A DNA stretch of 37,512 nucleotides from Chlorobiaceae bacterium (GCA_013334225.1 JAAXXY010000025.1:1-37512), one strand, 5' to 3'; positions 25,494 through 34,400 are shown, numbered from the stretch's first letter. The notes: generated by a model from the sequence alone, not told the origin. Program-made: numbers and translations.

Positions 25494-27002
25494 GTGTCAA
25501 AAAACGATATGAATGCATTGGATACCCTGAAGCACAGACTTGAGGAATCCACCGGAAATAACTACAACTGCTGCTACCAGTGCGGAAAATGTACCGCAGG
25601 CTGCCCCGCAGGTTCATTTATGGATAATCCTCCAGCAAGGATCATGCGCCTTGTCCAGGGCGGTCTGATAGAAGAGGCCATGAGGAGCGATGCGCTCTGG
25701 TTCTGTGTCGGTTGCCAGACCTGTACCGCCCGCTGTCCGCAGAACATGGAGATTGCCGCGACAATGGATTCCCTGAGAGAACTCGCTCTCGAAATGGATA
25801 TCGTTTCCGACGACAAGGCGAAAAAACTGGTCACGGCCTTTCATGTCTCTTTTCTGAACAATGTCCGTAAATACGGCCGCCTTCATGAGCTTTCACTTGT
25901 CAACAGTTACAAGCTCCGTACAAGAACCCTGCTTCAGGATGCCGGCTCAGGAATGAAGATGATCATAAACGGCAAGATCAATCCCTTGCACAGCCTCTCC
26001 GGAAAAGGATCGGTCAAGGCAAAGGACCAGATCGAAAAAATTTTTGCAGCATCTGAACATCATACTCTTACCTCGGTACCGAAAAGACGACCGGTAAAGA
26101 AAGAGCCGGCAGTTACAGCGCCTGTGTCTATTAAACCGGGCATGACAATCGGTTATTATCCCGGCTGTTCACTCAGCGGCACAGCTATGGAATATGATGT
26201 TTCCGTTAAAAAAATGTGCTCGCTGCTCGGCATCAGACTGCAGGAAATAGAGGACTGGAACTGCTGCGGTGCGACATCGGCCCATGCCACCAATCACAAG
26301 CTCGCTCTTCTTCTCCCTGCAAGAAACCAGGCATTGGCCGATACCCAGGGATTCGATTATGTGCTCGCTCCTTGTGCGGCCTGCCAGAACCGCCAGGTAA
26401 CAACACGCAAGACTCTTGCCGAATCGCCGGAACTTCGAAAGGAGGTCCGTTCCATCACCGGCATCGAACCGACCTGTACTGCTGAATTCATCGGTGTCAC
26501 CCAGCTGCTCGAAGCGATCGATCCTGAAGAGATCAAAAAGAGGGTTGTAAAACCTCTCGACGAGCTGAACCTCGCCTGTTATTATGGCTGTCTTCTTGTT
26601 CGTCCAATGGAAGCCATGGGATTTGATGATCAGGAGAATCCCCTCAAGATGGAATCACTTGTCGCTTCACTTGGGGCCAGACCGGTAAACTGGGCATTCA
26701 AAGTCGAATGTTGCGGAGCAGGACTTACACTCGCTCAGCAACCGCTTGTCGAAGAACTGACACACAATATTGCAAAAAACGCATCGATAAACGGCGCTGA
26801 CGCATTTGTCGTCGCATGTCCTTTATGCCATGCTAACCTCGATATGCGGCAGGAAAGCATGAGAAAACGCTTTGGTGATGTTAAACCGATGCCGGTTTAT
26901 TATATTTCCGAACTTGTCGCTATAGCTTGCGGAGCCGATCCTGCAGAAGTCGCTGTGGGGAAACATTTCGTTCCCGCTCTTGACATGGTTTCGAAACAAT
27001 AG
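25494..27002 (+). CDS. Fused HdrC-HdrB heterodisulfide reductase-like subunit
   Basis: This 502-residue protein joins two subunits that are separate in methanogens. The N-terminal HdrC part (about residues 20-100) has two ferredoxin motifs, 'CCYQCGKCTAGCP' and 'CVGCQTCTARCP'. The C-terminal HdrB part (about 215-495) has two complete CCG domains: 'YYPGCSLSG', 'DWNCCGATSAH', 'APCAACQ', then 'ACYYGCLLVRP', 'VECCGAGLTLAQ', 'ACPLCHANL'. These would bind two noncubane 4Fe-4S clusters that reduce a disulfide. It is cytoplasmic, with no signal or membrane segment. The start may be this GTG or the ATG at 25509; neither has a clear ribosome site. It is the first gene of the hdr-flx cluster, but a 329-base gap separates it from hdrA. 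Confidence 0.88.
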   Translation: MSKNDMNALDTLKHRLEESTGNNYNCCYQCGKCTAGCPAGSFMDNPPARIMRLVQGGLIEEAMRSDALWFCVGCQTCTARCPQNMEIAATMDSLRELALEMDIVSDDKAKKLVTAFHVSFLNNVRKYGRLHELSLVNSYKLRTRTLLQDAGSGMKMIINGKINPLHSLSGKGSVKAKDQIEKIFAASEHHTLTSVPKRRPVKKEPAVTAPVSIKPGMTIGYYPGCSLSGTAMEYDVSVKKMCSLLGIRLQEIEDWNCCGATSAHATNHKLALLLPARNQALADTQGFDYVLAPCAACQNRQVTTRKTLAESPELRKEVRSITGIEPTCTAEFIGVTQLLEAIDPEEIKKRVVKPLDELNLACYYGCLLVRPMEAMGFDDQENPLKMESLVASLGARPVNWAFKVECCGAGLTLAQQPLVEELTHNIAKNASINGADAFVVACPLCHANLDMRQESMRKRFGDVKPMPVYYISELVAIACGADPAEVAVGKHFVPALDMVSKQ

Positions 27003-27331
27003 TACGAACACGGGCGACATCCGTTTTTTTGTTGACAAACTCCAGAGGTGGCCCTGAATATTTCCTGTGTATTTCCGAATACATTTTTTATTCCGGTATC
27101 AGTTAAAAAACAAAGCAGTTATGTTGTTCAATCCGATACATGTTCCCAAGTCCCATATCACTTGCCGGAAAACGCCCTGTAACCGGAAAAAAGCCGATCA
27201 AAACGGCTGAACAAGACGACATCCGGTGAAATTCAGGCCTTTTTGGAAATATTGAACAAGGAAGACCTTGCTGTCTCCTGTTTCCTGCTGATGCTGTAAA
27301 CGCATGCAGATACTTATTAAATGACTGAACT
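27003..27331 (+). other. 329-base spacer within the hdr cluster
   Basis: No protein gene is convincing here. Just after the HdrCB stop a small hairpin, ACGG-GCGACAT-CCGT (27010-27024), runs into seven Ts, resembling a weak terminator. It is followed by TTGACA at 27032-27037, with only a poor -10 (GAATAT at 27056-27061). The layout suggests partial termination and possible re-initiation before hdrA. Motif evidence only. Confidence 0.3.
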
Positions 27332-29302
27332 ATGGCGAAAATAGGAGTTTTCATATGTCACTGCGGTGAGAATATCGCCGGAAAGGTGGATACTTCCAGG
27401 CTTGCGCACGCTCTGGGAGATCATCCCGGTGTTTCCGTTTCTGTTGAATACAAGTATTTCTGTTCCGATCCCGGTCAGGAATCCGTCAAGAAAGCCATTC
27501 GTGAAAACCACCTGACCGGTGTAGTGGTCGCCGCATGCTCCCCGAGAATGCATGAGGCAACCTTCCGGAAAGCCTGCGCCGAAGCGGGCCTCAACCCGTA
27601 TCTTTGTGAGATAGCTAATATCCGCGAGCACTGTTCATGGGTGCACAGCGATGGCGATATGGCAACCGACAAAGCCATTGACATCACCCGCTCGATGGTC
27701 GAGAAAGTCAAGCGCAACAATATGCTCCAGCCAATCGAGGTGCCTGTCACCCGCCGCGCAATGGTGATCGGCGGGGGAATAGCGGGTATCCAGGCCGCGC
27801 TCGATATCGCCAATGCCGGACAGGAGGTCGTGCTTGTCGAGCGTGAACCTTCTCTTGGCGGCCACATGGCACAGCTTTCGGAAACTTTCCCGACGCTTGA
27901 CTGCTCCCAGTGCATTATGACACCGAGAATGGTCGAGGCCGCCCAGCATCCCAAAATCCGCCTCCTCACCTATGCAGAAGTGGAACATGTCGATGGCTAC
28001 ATCGGAAATTTCAAAGTCCGGGTGCGCATGAAATCCCGCTTTGTCCACATGGATAAATGCACGGGATGCGGAGACTGTTACCTCAAATGCCCTGTCAAGA
28101 AAATTCCCGGCGAGTTCGACTGCGGCCTTGGCAGGCGCACCGCAATCTATACCCCTTTCGCGCAGTCGGTGCCGAACAATCCGGTCATCGACAAGACAAA
28201 CTGCATCTATTTCAAGAACGGCAAGTGCAAGCTCTGTCAGAAAGCCTGCGCAGCCGATGCCATCGATTTCGACATGCAGGATGAGTTCCTCGATCTCGAA
28301 GTCGGGGCCATTGTCGTCGCCACCGGGTTCCAGGTACAGAACACTGCCATGTATGGGGAATACGGTTACGGGAAATATGCGGATGTCATTACCGGGCTCC
28401 AGTTCGAACGGCTTGCATCGGCCAGCGGCCCTACGGCTGGAAAAATTCTGCGTCCTTCGGATCAGAAGGTACCGGAACACATTGTCTTCATCCAGTGCGC
28501 AGGTTCGCGCGACCCGTCGAAAGGCGTCAGGTACTGCTCGAAAATCTGCTGCATGTATACCGCGAAACATGCGATGCTCTATGCGCACAAGGTACATGGA
28601 GGCAAAATCAGCATTTTCTACATGGACATCCGTGCAGGCGGAAAAGGATATGACGAATTCACCCGCAGGGCTATCGAAGAGGACGAAGCCTCCTACCTGC
28701 GAGGAAGGGTCAGCAAAGTCTGGGAGGAAAACGGAAAACTGATGGTACGCGGTGTCGATACGCTGCTTGGCCGGCCTGTGGAAATCGCAGCGGACATGGT
28801 AGTGCTTGCCACGGCGATGGTGGCCCAGCCCGGCGCCAAGGAATTCGCTAAAACCATCGGGATCGGCTATGACGAGTACGGTTTTTACAACGAGGCCCAC
28901 CTCAAACTGCGCCCGGTGGAATCGTCTACTGCAGGGATTTTCCTTGCCGGGGCATGCCAGTCCCCGAAAGACATCCCCGATTCGGTATCCCAGGCATCGG
29001 CGTCTGCCAGCAAAGTTCTCGCTCTCTTCAGCAAAGACATGCTCGAACGGGAACCGGTTATCGCCAGTTGCAATGAAGCTACCTGTGCGGGCTGCTGGGG
29101 ATGTGTGCTGGCCTGTCCCTACAACGCCATCGAGAAAAAAGATATCCTCGACCGTTCAGGCCGGGTCATCAAACAGGTTGCCTCCGTCAATCCGGGACTT
29201 TGTCAGGGATGCGGCACCTGCGTGACTTTCTGCCGGTCGAACAGCATCGATCTTGCCGGTTTTACCGAAAAACAGATATTTGCCGAAGTGATGGGCCTCT
29301 GA
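27332..29302 (+). CDS. hdrA: HdrA-like flavin/iron-sulfur subunit
   Basis: HdrA holds the FAD that splits electron pairs in heterodisulfide reductase complexes. At 656 residues this is full-length. It has the N-terminal 'GVFICHCGENIAG', 'VVAACSPRMHEATFR', the FAD loop 'VIGGGIAGIQAALDIANAG' (about 145-163), the HdrA cysteine motif 'LDCSQCIMTPRMVE', ferredoxin motifs 'CTGCGDCYLKCP' and 'CKLCQKACAADAI', 'FIQCAGSRD', and a C-terminal two-cluster ferredoxin ('CAGCWGCVLACP', 'CQGCGTCVTFC'). Family knowledge predicts FAD-based bifurcation between ferredoxin and the HdrB clusters. The Shine-Dalgarno is weak. flxD follows after 51 bases. The closely related QmoA/B proteins are less likely, since the full HdrA cysteine set is present and HdrB and FlxD are encoded next to it. 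Confidence 0.93.
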   Translation: MAKIGVFICHCGENIAGKVDTSRLAHALGDHPGVSVSVEYKYFCSDPGQESVKKAIRENHLTGVVVAACSPRMHEATFRKACAEAGLNPYLCEIANIREHCSWVHSDGDMATDKAIDITRSMVEKVKRNNMLQPIEVPVTRRAMVIGGGIAGIQAALDIANAGQEVVLVEREPSLGGHMAQLSETFPTLDCSQCIMTPRMVEAAQHPKIRLLTYAEVEHVDGYIGNFKVRVRMKSRFVHMDKCTGCGDCYLKCPVKKIPGEFDCGLGRRTAIYTPFAQSVPNNPVIDKTNCIYFKNGKCKLCQKACAADAIDFDMQDEFLDLEVGAIVVATGFQVQNTAMYGEYGYGKYADVITGLQFERLASASGPTAGKILRPSDQKVPEHIVFIQCAGSRDPSKGVRYCSKICCMYTAKHAMLYAHKVHGGKISIFYMDIRAGGKGYDEFTRRAIEEDEASYLRGRVSKVWEENGKLMVRGVDTLLGRPVEIAADMVVLATAMVAQPGAKEFAKTIGIGYDEYGFYNEAHLKLRPVESSTAGIFLAGACQSPKDIPDSVSQASASASKVLALFSKDMLEREPVIASCNEATCAGCWGCVLACPYNAIEKKDILDRSGRVIKQVASVNPGLCQGCGTCVTFCRSNSIDLAGFTEKQIFAEVMGL

Positions 29303-29353
29303 CAGATGCCTGCATTCCGGTTAACCAAGAGAAATTTGCCACAAAACTAACTG

Positions 29354-29803
29354 ATGAGCGAACAATTCGAACCGAAAATAGTTGCTTTTGTCTGTACTTA
29401 CTGCACCTATGCAGGAGCTGACCTTGCCGGCACGAGCCGGCTGAAATACGCTCCGAACGTGCGAATGGTACGCCTTCCCTGTACCGGCAGGATCAGTCCG
29501 ATGTTCATACTCAAAGCACTGCAGAAAGGTGCCGACGGGATCCTTATCAGCGGCTGCCATCCCGGCGATTGCCATTTCACTCACGGCAACTATCATGCAC
29601 GGCGAAGATGGATGATTTTCCGGTCGCTTCTCGATTTTGCCGGCATACCTGTGGAACGGGTCAAGTATTCATGGATCAGTGCCGCGGAAGGTGTGAAATT
29701 TGCCGAGCTCATCAATTCATTAACTGAAGAAATCCGCACCCTCGGCCCATTCAACCAGTACCACGGTCTTATCGAGGAAACGCAGTCACAGGCTTCACTA
29801 TAA
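29354..29803 (+). CDS. flxD: FlxD / MvhD-like 2Fe-2S electron-transfer subunit
   Basis: This 149-residue protein is the MvhD/FlpD family adaptor that feeds electrons to HdrA. The cysteine pattern is intact: 'CTYCTYAGAD', 'RLPCTGRI', 'SGCHPGDCHF', with the family helix 'NYHARRRWMIFRSLLDFAGI' and 'WISAAEGVKF'. In methanogens it links the F420-nonreducing hydrogenase (Mvh) to Hdr. Here no hydrogenase genes are present and the following genes are Flx-type, so the electron source is inferred to be NAD(P)H. flxC begins 13 bases downstream. Confidence 0.92.
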   Translation: MSEQFEPKIVAFVCTYCTYAGADLAGTSRLKYAPNVRMVRLPCTGRISPMFILKALQKGADGILISGCHPGDCHFTHGNYHARRRWMIFRSLLDFAGIPVERVKYSWISAAEGVKFAELINSLTEEIRTLGPFNQYHGLIEETQSQASL

Positions 29804-29816
29804 CTTTCGATTGTTC

Positions 29817-30647
29817 ATGAGCATAGAAGTACAATACAGAAACAGGGCAAAAGAACTTCTTTCGAGCGGCGAGGTCAAACTCGTTGTGGGCTATACCGGC
29901 GGGACCACAACGGACCGTCGCAGACCGGTATTTGTCAGTTCTGCGGAACAGGTTGACAGGCTGGTTCTTGACGAACTCTGCATTGCAAACCTTTCCGGGT
30001 ACCTTGTCACCGAAGGGCTTTTGAGCGATGAAAAACGCGTCGCGATCTTCCTCCGGCCGGAAGGAATCCGATCGATAAACATCCTTGCTGCTGAAAACCA
30101 GCTCAACCCCGATCAGGTCGTGATCCTCGGTTTCGAAACGGCCGGGAACACCATCAAACTTCTCGAAGGTTCCAATGCTCTCGATTTTATCGAATATGTC
30201 GTTTCTCTAAGCGAAAACCCTGTCGTTTCCGATTCAGATCCAGTTATTGAAAAACTGGAAAAGATGAATGCTCAGGAACGTTTTTCCTTCTGGCAGGATG
30301 AATTTTCGAAATGCATAAAATGCTATGCATGCAGGCAGGCATGCCCCATGTGCTATTGCAGGAGGTGTATCGTAGACTGCAACCAGCCACAGTGGATCAA
30401 CACATCAGCCCATACGCTCGGTAATTTCGAATGGAATATCATAAGGGCCTTTCATCTCGCAGGAAGGTGCGTCGAGTGCGGAAACTGCGACAGGGCCTGT
30501 CCGGTCAATATACCGCTCCGCCTCATCAACCGCAGGATGGCCATTGAATCGAAAAATTCATTCGACCATTATGCCGGCCTGAGCATGACACAGGAACCGA
30601 TGCTGGCCAGTTTCAAAAAAGACGATTCCGAGACTTTCATTCTATAA
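29817..30647 (+). CDS. flxC: FlxC-like 4Fe-4S dicluster protein
   Basis: This 276-residue cytoplasmic protein has an N-terminal alpha/beta domain of about 150 residues ('VVGYTGG', 'ILAAENQLNPDQVVILGFET'), resembling the Ni,Fe-hydrogenase/coenzyme F420 beta-subunit type. A C-terminal part is rich in cysteines ('CIKCYACRQACP', 'CYCRRCIVDC', 'CVECGNCDRACPVNIP') and should hold two 4Fe-4S clusters, with extra cysteines for more. I start at the ATG at 29817 and not the TTG two codons earlier. The assignment of FlxC versus FlxB rests on the hdrA-flxD-flxC-flxB-flxA order known from sulfate reducers. flxB starts 13 bases after this stop, so translation is probably linked. Confidence 0.75.
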   Translation: MSIEVQYRNRAKELLSSGEVKLVVGYTGGTTTDRRRPVFVSSAEQVDRLVLDELCIANLSGYLVTEGLLSDEKRVAIFLRPEGIRSINILAAENQLNPDQVVILGFETAGNTIKLLEGSNALDFIEYVVSLSENPVVSDSDPVIEKLEKMNAQERFSFWQDEFSKCIKCYACRQACPMCYCRRCIVDCNQPQWINTSAHTLGNFEWNIIRAFHLAGRCVECGNCDRACPVNIPLRLINRRMAIESKNSFDHYAGLSMTQEPMLASFKKDDSETFIL

Positions 30648-30660
30648 GTAACAAACTCGT

Positions 30661-31674
30661 ATGCCAAAAATACTTTCAGCCGATAAACTCGACAATTGTA
30701 TCCAACGATGGAAGTCATCAGGAAATACTGTTATTGGACCTGTAAGAAAATCGCATATTGCAGCTTTCCTGCCGGTTGAGAAAGCATCGGAGCTCGAGCT
30801 GGACATCGTTCTCCCTGATCGTTCGATAAAAGAGCTGTTTTTTCCACAGACCGAGCCGATGCTCAAATATGCCATCGGTAAGCAGGCGATCGACACCGAA
30901 GAATTCCTTCCGCCTTCAGGAAAAAGGATCATTTTCGGTGCCCGTCCATGTGATGCTTCAGGTGTTGCAATCGACGATCCCCTTTTCGGTTGGGACTACA
31001 GGGATGAATACTGGTTCCAGCGCCGCAACGATTCGGTGATTATTTCGATTGCATGCGTAAAATCCGATGATTTCTGCATGTGTACGTCTCTGAAAATCGC
31101 TCCTGACAGCTCGATGGGTTCGGATATCCTTCTGCGGCCATTAAATGGAGGCAAGGGGTGGCTGGTCGAGGAAATTACCGATCGCGGCCGGGAGGTTTTC
31201 TCCTCGATCACAGACCTGCTGCAGGAAAGCACGGAAAGCCCGCTGCCCCCTGCTGCCGTGCCTGAAAAGTTCAACCTCGATGCCTGCGTGGAATGGCTTA
31301 AAAAACCTGAAAATTTCGAGAGCAGGTTCTGGAAGGAAATTTCGGTGCGCTGTATCGGATGTGCTTCCTGCACCTACCTCTGCCCGACCTGCCACTGCTT
31401 CGACATCCAGGACGAGGGTGATACCTACAACGGCATCAGAAGAAAAAACTGGGACAGCTGCTCTTTCTCGCTGTTCACCATGCATACATCCGGCCATAAC
31501 CCCCGCTCGACGCAGTCTGCACGCTGGCGTCAGCGCATCATGCACAAATTCAACTATTACCCGGGAAAATTCAACCTGAACAAATGTTCCGGCTGCGGCA
31601 GGTGCACCCGCCAGTGTCCGGTCGACATGGGTATTACCGAAACACTACAAGAGATTTCAAAATTACTTCCGTGA
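30661..31674 (+). CDS. flxB: FlxB / AsrA-like 4Fe-4S protein
   Basis: This 337-residue protein resembles AsrA of anaerobic sulfite reductase and the beta subunit of sulfhydrogenases. The N-terminal domain has 'IIFGARPCDASGVAIDD' and 'IACVKSDDFCMCTSL'. The C-terminal half has two ferredoxin-type motifs, 'CIGCASCTYLCPTCHC' and 'CSGCGRCTRQCPVDMGI', separated by a basic insert ('RRKNWDSCSFSLF'). In the complex it should pass electrons between the FAD subunit FlxA and the other iron-sulfur proteins. Its stop overlaps the flxA GTG start (GTGA, 31671-31674), so the two are translationally coupled. No ribosome site is obvious upstream. Confidence 0.85.
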   Translation: MPKILSADKLDNCIQRWKSSGNTVIGPVRKSHIAAFLPVEKASELELDIVLPDRSIKELFFPQTEPMLKYAIGKQAIDTEEFLPPSGKRIIFGARPCDASGVAIDDPLFGWDYRDEYWFQRRNDSVIISIACVKSDDFCMCTSLKIAPDSSMGSDILLRPLNGGKGWLVEEITDRGREVFSSITDLLQESTESPLPPAAVPEKFNLDACVEWLKKPENFESRFWKEISVRCIGCASCTYLCPTCHCFDIQDEGDTYNGIRRKNWDSCSFSLFTMHTSGHNPRSTQSARWRQRIMHKFNYYPGKFNLNKCSGCGRCTRQCPVDMGITETLQEISKLLP

Positions 31675-32537
31675 AAGAACACAACCATCACTCGCACCAG
31701 AATATCTACAAACCGGCCGTCATGAAAATCGTGGCCCGCCATGACGAGGCTCCCGGCGTGAAGACGATGAGACTGGAGTTCCAGGACCCGGCCGACCACG
31801 ATTTGTTCAGGGAAAGTTACCGCACAGGCATGTTCGGCCTTTACGGCATATACGGCGAAGGGGAAAGCACCTTCTGCGTTGCGAGCCCTGAAACAAGAAA
31901 AGATTATATTGAGTGTACGTTCCGGCAATCCGGAAGGGTGACATCGGTGCTGGCGAATTCCGACATAGGCGATCTTATCACCTTCCGCGGACCATACGGC
32001 AACCGCTTTCCCTTGGAAGAATTCTTCGGAAAGAACCTGCTCTTCATTGCCGGTGGGATCGCCCTTCCGCCGACCCGCAGCGTCATCTGGTCATGTCTCG
32101 ACCAGCGTGACAGGTTCGGTAAAATCACCATCGTGTACGGTGCCAGGACCGTCGCCGATCTTGTCTACAAGCATGAACTCGAGGAATGGGAAAGACGGGA
32201 TGATGTCGATCTTGTCCTGACCGTCGATCCGGGCGGAGAAACACCCGACTGGAAAAACAAGGTGGGTTTTGTTCCGACCGTTCTCGAACAGGCTGCGCCA
32301 TCACCGGAGAACTGCATTGCCGTGCTCTGCGGACCACCTGTCATGATCAAGTTCACCCTTATCGCTCTCAAAAAACTCGGTTTCGAGGAACGCAATGTGT
32401 TTACCACTCTGGAAAACCGCATGAAATGCGGGGTCGGTAAATGCGGCCGCTGCAATGTAGGATCTGTCTACGTATGCAAGGAAGGACCGGTTTTCACCGC
32501 CGAAGAGGTTTCACGTATGCCTGCCGCGGATTTATAA
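31671..32537 (+). CDS. flxA: FlxA / AsrB-like FAD- and NAD-binding reductase
   Basis: This 288-residue protein is of the ferredoxin-NADP reductase superfamily, close to AsrB, sulfhydrogenase gamma and the dihydroorotate dehydrogenase electron-transfer subunit. An FAD barrel with 'FGLYGIYGEGE' is followed by the nucleotide-binding 'LLFIAGGIALPPTRSVI', 'VLCGPPVMIKF' and a C-terminal 2Fe-2S site 'CGVGKCGRCNVG...C' (last Cys in 'YVCKEGP'). It is the likely entry point for NADH. I start at the GTG that overlaps the flxB stop; a TTG-started frame reaching back to 31584 would only duplicate flxB sequence. It is last in the cluster and convergent with murB, 26 bases apart. Confidence 0.88.
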   Translation: MKEHNHHSHQNIYKPAVMKIVARHDEAPGVKTMRLEFQDPADHDLFRESYRTGMFGLYGIYGEGESTFCVASPETRKDYIECTFRQSGRVTSVLANSDIGDLITFRGPYGNRFPLEEFFGKNLLFIAGGIALPPTRSVIWSCLDQRDRFGKITIVYGARTVADLVYKHELEEWERRDDVDLVLTVDPGGETPDWKNKVGFVPTVLEQAAPSPENCIAVLCGPPVMIKFTLIALKKLGFEERNVFTTLENRMKCGVGKCGRCNVGSVYVCKEGPVFTAEEVSRMPAADL

Positions 32538-32563
32538 GTCCTGATCCGAAAACAAAGACCCGG

Positions 32564-34171
32564 TTACGATAGCTGAATCCTGAAGAACTTTCCCGGCTGA
32601 TGAAAATCGGCCGGTTTTTCCGGTTCATTCCACCATGGAAACAGTCCATACTGCCCTCCCCCTGAAGAGGCACAGCACTGCATGGCTAATGAGCCTTCTC
32701 TTATGAATGGCCGAAGCAGTTCATAAGAGAACTCCATACCGAATCCCGCATCGTCCTGTAAAAACCCGAGATGTTCAATCCAGGGTTCGGCAGAAAGAAT
32801 TTCATATCCCGAAGCCCTTTTTCGAGGACTGTCGAAACGTAAAGCAACCCATTGGCCCTGCGGTGTCATTTCAAATTCGAGATACCCGTTCCTGCGATCA
32901 CCATCGGATATAAAAAGTTCGGAAACGCTGAACTGCCACAGACCGTCGAGAAACGCTCCCTTTTTTAAAGATTCAGATGGCTTTACCTTGAACGCATCGA
33001 AATTGAAAATCCGTGATGTCCAGCGCAGAAACGGTAGATCCGGTGAGCTTTCGGCATCCTCAAGAGAAACGAGCTGTTCGACCTGTGCGAAAACCCCTGA
33101 AGGATATTCATGATCTGTTCCAAAATACCCTGTCATGGGTCCCTGTAAAAGCATGCTGGGATACGTTTCTGCCGGAACCATACTGTCATGCGACCATAAC
33201 AACCCGGTCCAGCCTCTCGATGCATCGTCAGGATCTGGAGTATATTCCACTCCGCAATCATCAAGCAACCCGCGATCGAACAAACCGATGCACTGTACCT
33301 CGAGATCGAGCTGCACTCCGGCTTTTTCAAACGCGGCACTTCTCATGCGGGCAGCAAGCCGGAGCACATCCTCAGCCGTGGCTTTTTGCCGGTTGTAAAT
33401 AAAATTCGCGTGATACTGGCTGACTTCCGCTCCGCCTTCCCTCTCACCCCTGAAACCAAGCTCATCGAATATTTTCCCGCTTGAACGCCCTGCGGTGTAA
33501 TTGTTCTTGAAGGTGGATCCGCAGCTCGGGTAATCGAAATGATGCTTTTCGAGACGTTCCCGTTCATTTTTCCTCATCAGCTCTTCTATCTCGTGCTTCG
33601 GACGGATATCGGGGAAACGAAGAAGCACAGCCGTGACTATTTCAGGATTTTCCATAAGCGATGTATGCTTGTAGCCATGAAAAACCTGCTCCGCGGCAAG
33701 CCGGCGCATGCGGCCATCAACTGAAACCGACAGAATACCCGATGTATGTTCGGATACTTCTCCACCGAAACATCGGGCATTCATCCGCACGGTAGCCCCG
33801 ATCTGTCCGGGCAGCCGGTAGAGCCACTCTCCGCCGCTTCTGCCACATCGCAGAAGCTCTTCTGCTATTGCTGTATTTTCAACACCTGCTCCGCAGAAGA
33901 GTTCATCGTCGGAAATCCAGAACATCCGGTTCATGTTCTTCAGGGAAATGACAACCCCGGGAAATGGCATGCCTGAAAAGAGTATGTTGCTGCCTGCACC
34001 CATCAGGGCGAGGGGTAAACGATTTTCCCTGTTCCAGATCAGAAGATCCGCGAGTTCCGAAGGATAACCGGGATAAGCAACAAAGCGGGCTTCACCGCCA
34101 ATTCCGTAATAAGCCTTTTGAGAAAGCTGTACATCCGATTCGAAAAAACAAGGCGGGGATAATTCTGGCAT
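32564..34171 (-). CDS. murB: MurB with an extra C-terminal DOMON/CBM9-like domain
   Basis: MurB reduces UDP-GlcNAc-enolpyruvate to UDP-MurNAc in peptidoglycan synthesis, using FAD and NADPH. Residues 1 to about 302 are a complete MurB: 'YYGIGGEARFVAYPG', the FAD loop 'ALMGAGSNILFSG', 'YRLPGQIGATVRMNAR', the serine motif 'DYPSCGSTFKNN', 'IFDELGFRG', 'GGAEVSQYHANFIYN' and the closing 'LDLEVQCIG' with its glutamate. The next 230 or so residues are unusual: beta-rich, with 'DGLWQFSVSELFISDG' and 'GYLEFEMTPQGQWVALRFDS', resembling DOMON-like/CBM9-like sugar- or heme-binding modules. There is no signal peptide, so the extra domain is cytoplasmic. It could also be a Chlorobi-wide trait; I cannot check. 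Confidence 0.9.
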   Translation of the reverse strand: MPELSPPCFFESDVQLSQKAYYGIGGEARFVAYPGYPSELADLLIWNRENRLPLALMGAGSNILFSGMPFPGVVISLKNMNRMFWISDDELFCGAGVENTAIAEELLRCGRSGGEWLYRLPGQIGATVRMNARCFGGEVSEHTSGILSVSVDGRMRRLAAEQVFHGYKHTSLMENPEIVTAVLLRFPDIRPKHEIEELMRKNERERLEKHHFDYPSCGSTFKNNYTAGRSSGKIFDELGFRGEREGGAEVSQYHANFIYNRQKATAEDVLRLAARMRSAAFEKAGVQLDLEVQCIGLFDRGLLDDCGVEYTPDPDDASRGWTGLLWSHDSMVPAETYPSMLLQGPMTGYFGTDHEYPSGVFAQVEQLVSLEDAESSPDLPFLRWTSRIFNFDAFKVKPSESLKKGAFLDGLWQFSVSELFISDGDRRNGYLEFEMTPQGQWVALRFDSPRKRASGYEILSAEPWIEHLGFLQDDAGFGMEFSYELLRPFIREGSLAMQCCASSGGGQYGLFPWWNEPEKPADFHQPGKFFRIQLS

Positions 34172-34329
34172 ACCCGGTTATCGTTTGATATAATTAGAAC
34201 CTTACTATACACCGGAACACTCTGGAATATAATGAACCGACAGAGGTTTCATGCTTCGGAGAAACTGAAGACACCCGGTATCAGCAGCGAAATAGAAAAG
34301 AAAATAATTAAAAGCGTGTTTCAAATAAA

Positions 34330-34359
34330 TTGCATATTTTTGCACTGAAAGTTTATTAT
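34330..34359 (+). promoter_or_regulatory. Possible promoter of the SecB-like gene
   Basis: TTGCAT, an 18-base spacer and TATTAT (5 of 6 to the -10 consensus) lie 41 bases before the SecB-like start. The -35 match is poor. The surrounding 229-base divergent gap with murB holds no gene. Confidence 0.3.
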
Positions 34360-34400
34360 TTGTTAAAATTTCCTTTTCCTTCAACTTTTTCTCTACAGTA

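Noticed and set aside
27635..28900. 421-codon open frame on the minus strand
   Set aside because: It lies wholly opposite hdrA, whose cysteine and FAD motifs are unambiguous. The antisense translation has no domain and arises from the codon pattern of the real gene.
31584..31670. Longer N-terminus for FlxA
   Set aside because: This stretch is the coding sequence of the second ferredoxin motif of FlxB in another frame. The GTG overlapping the flxB stop is a better start.
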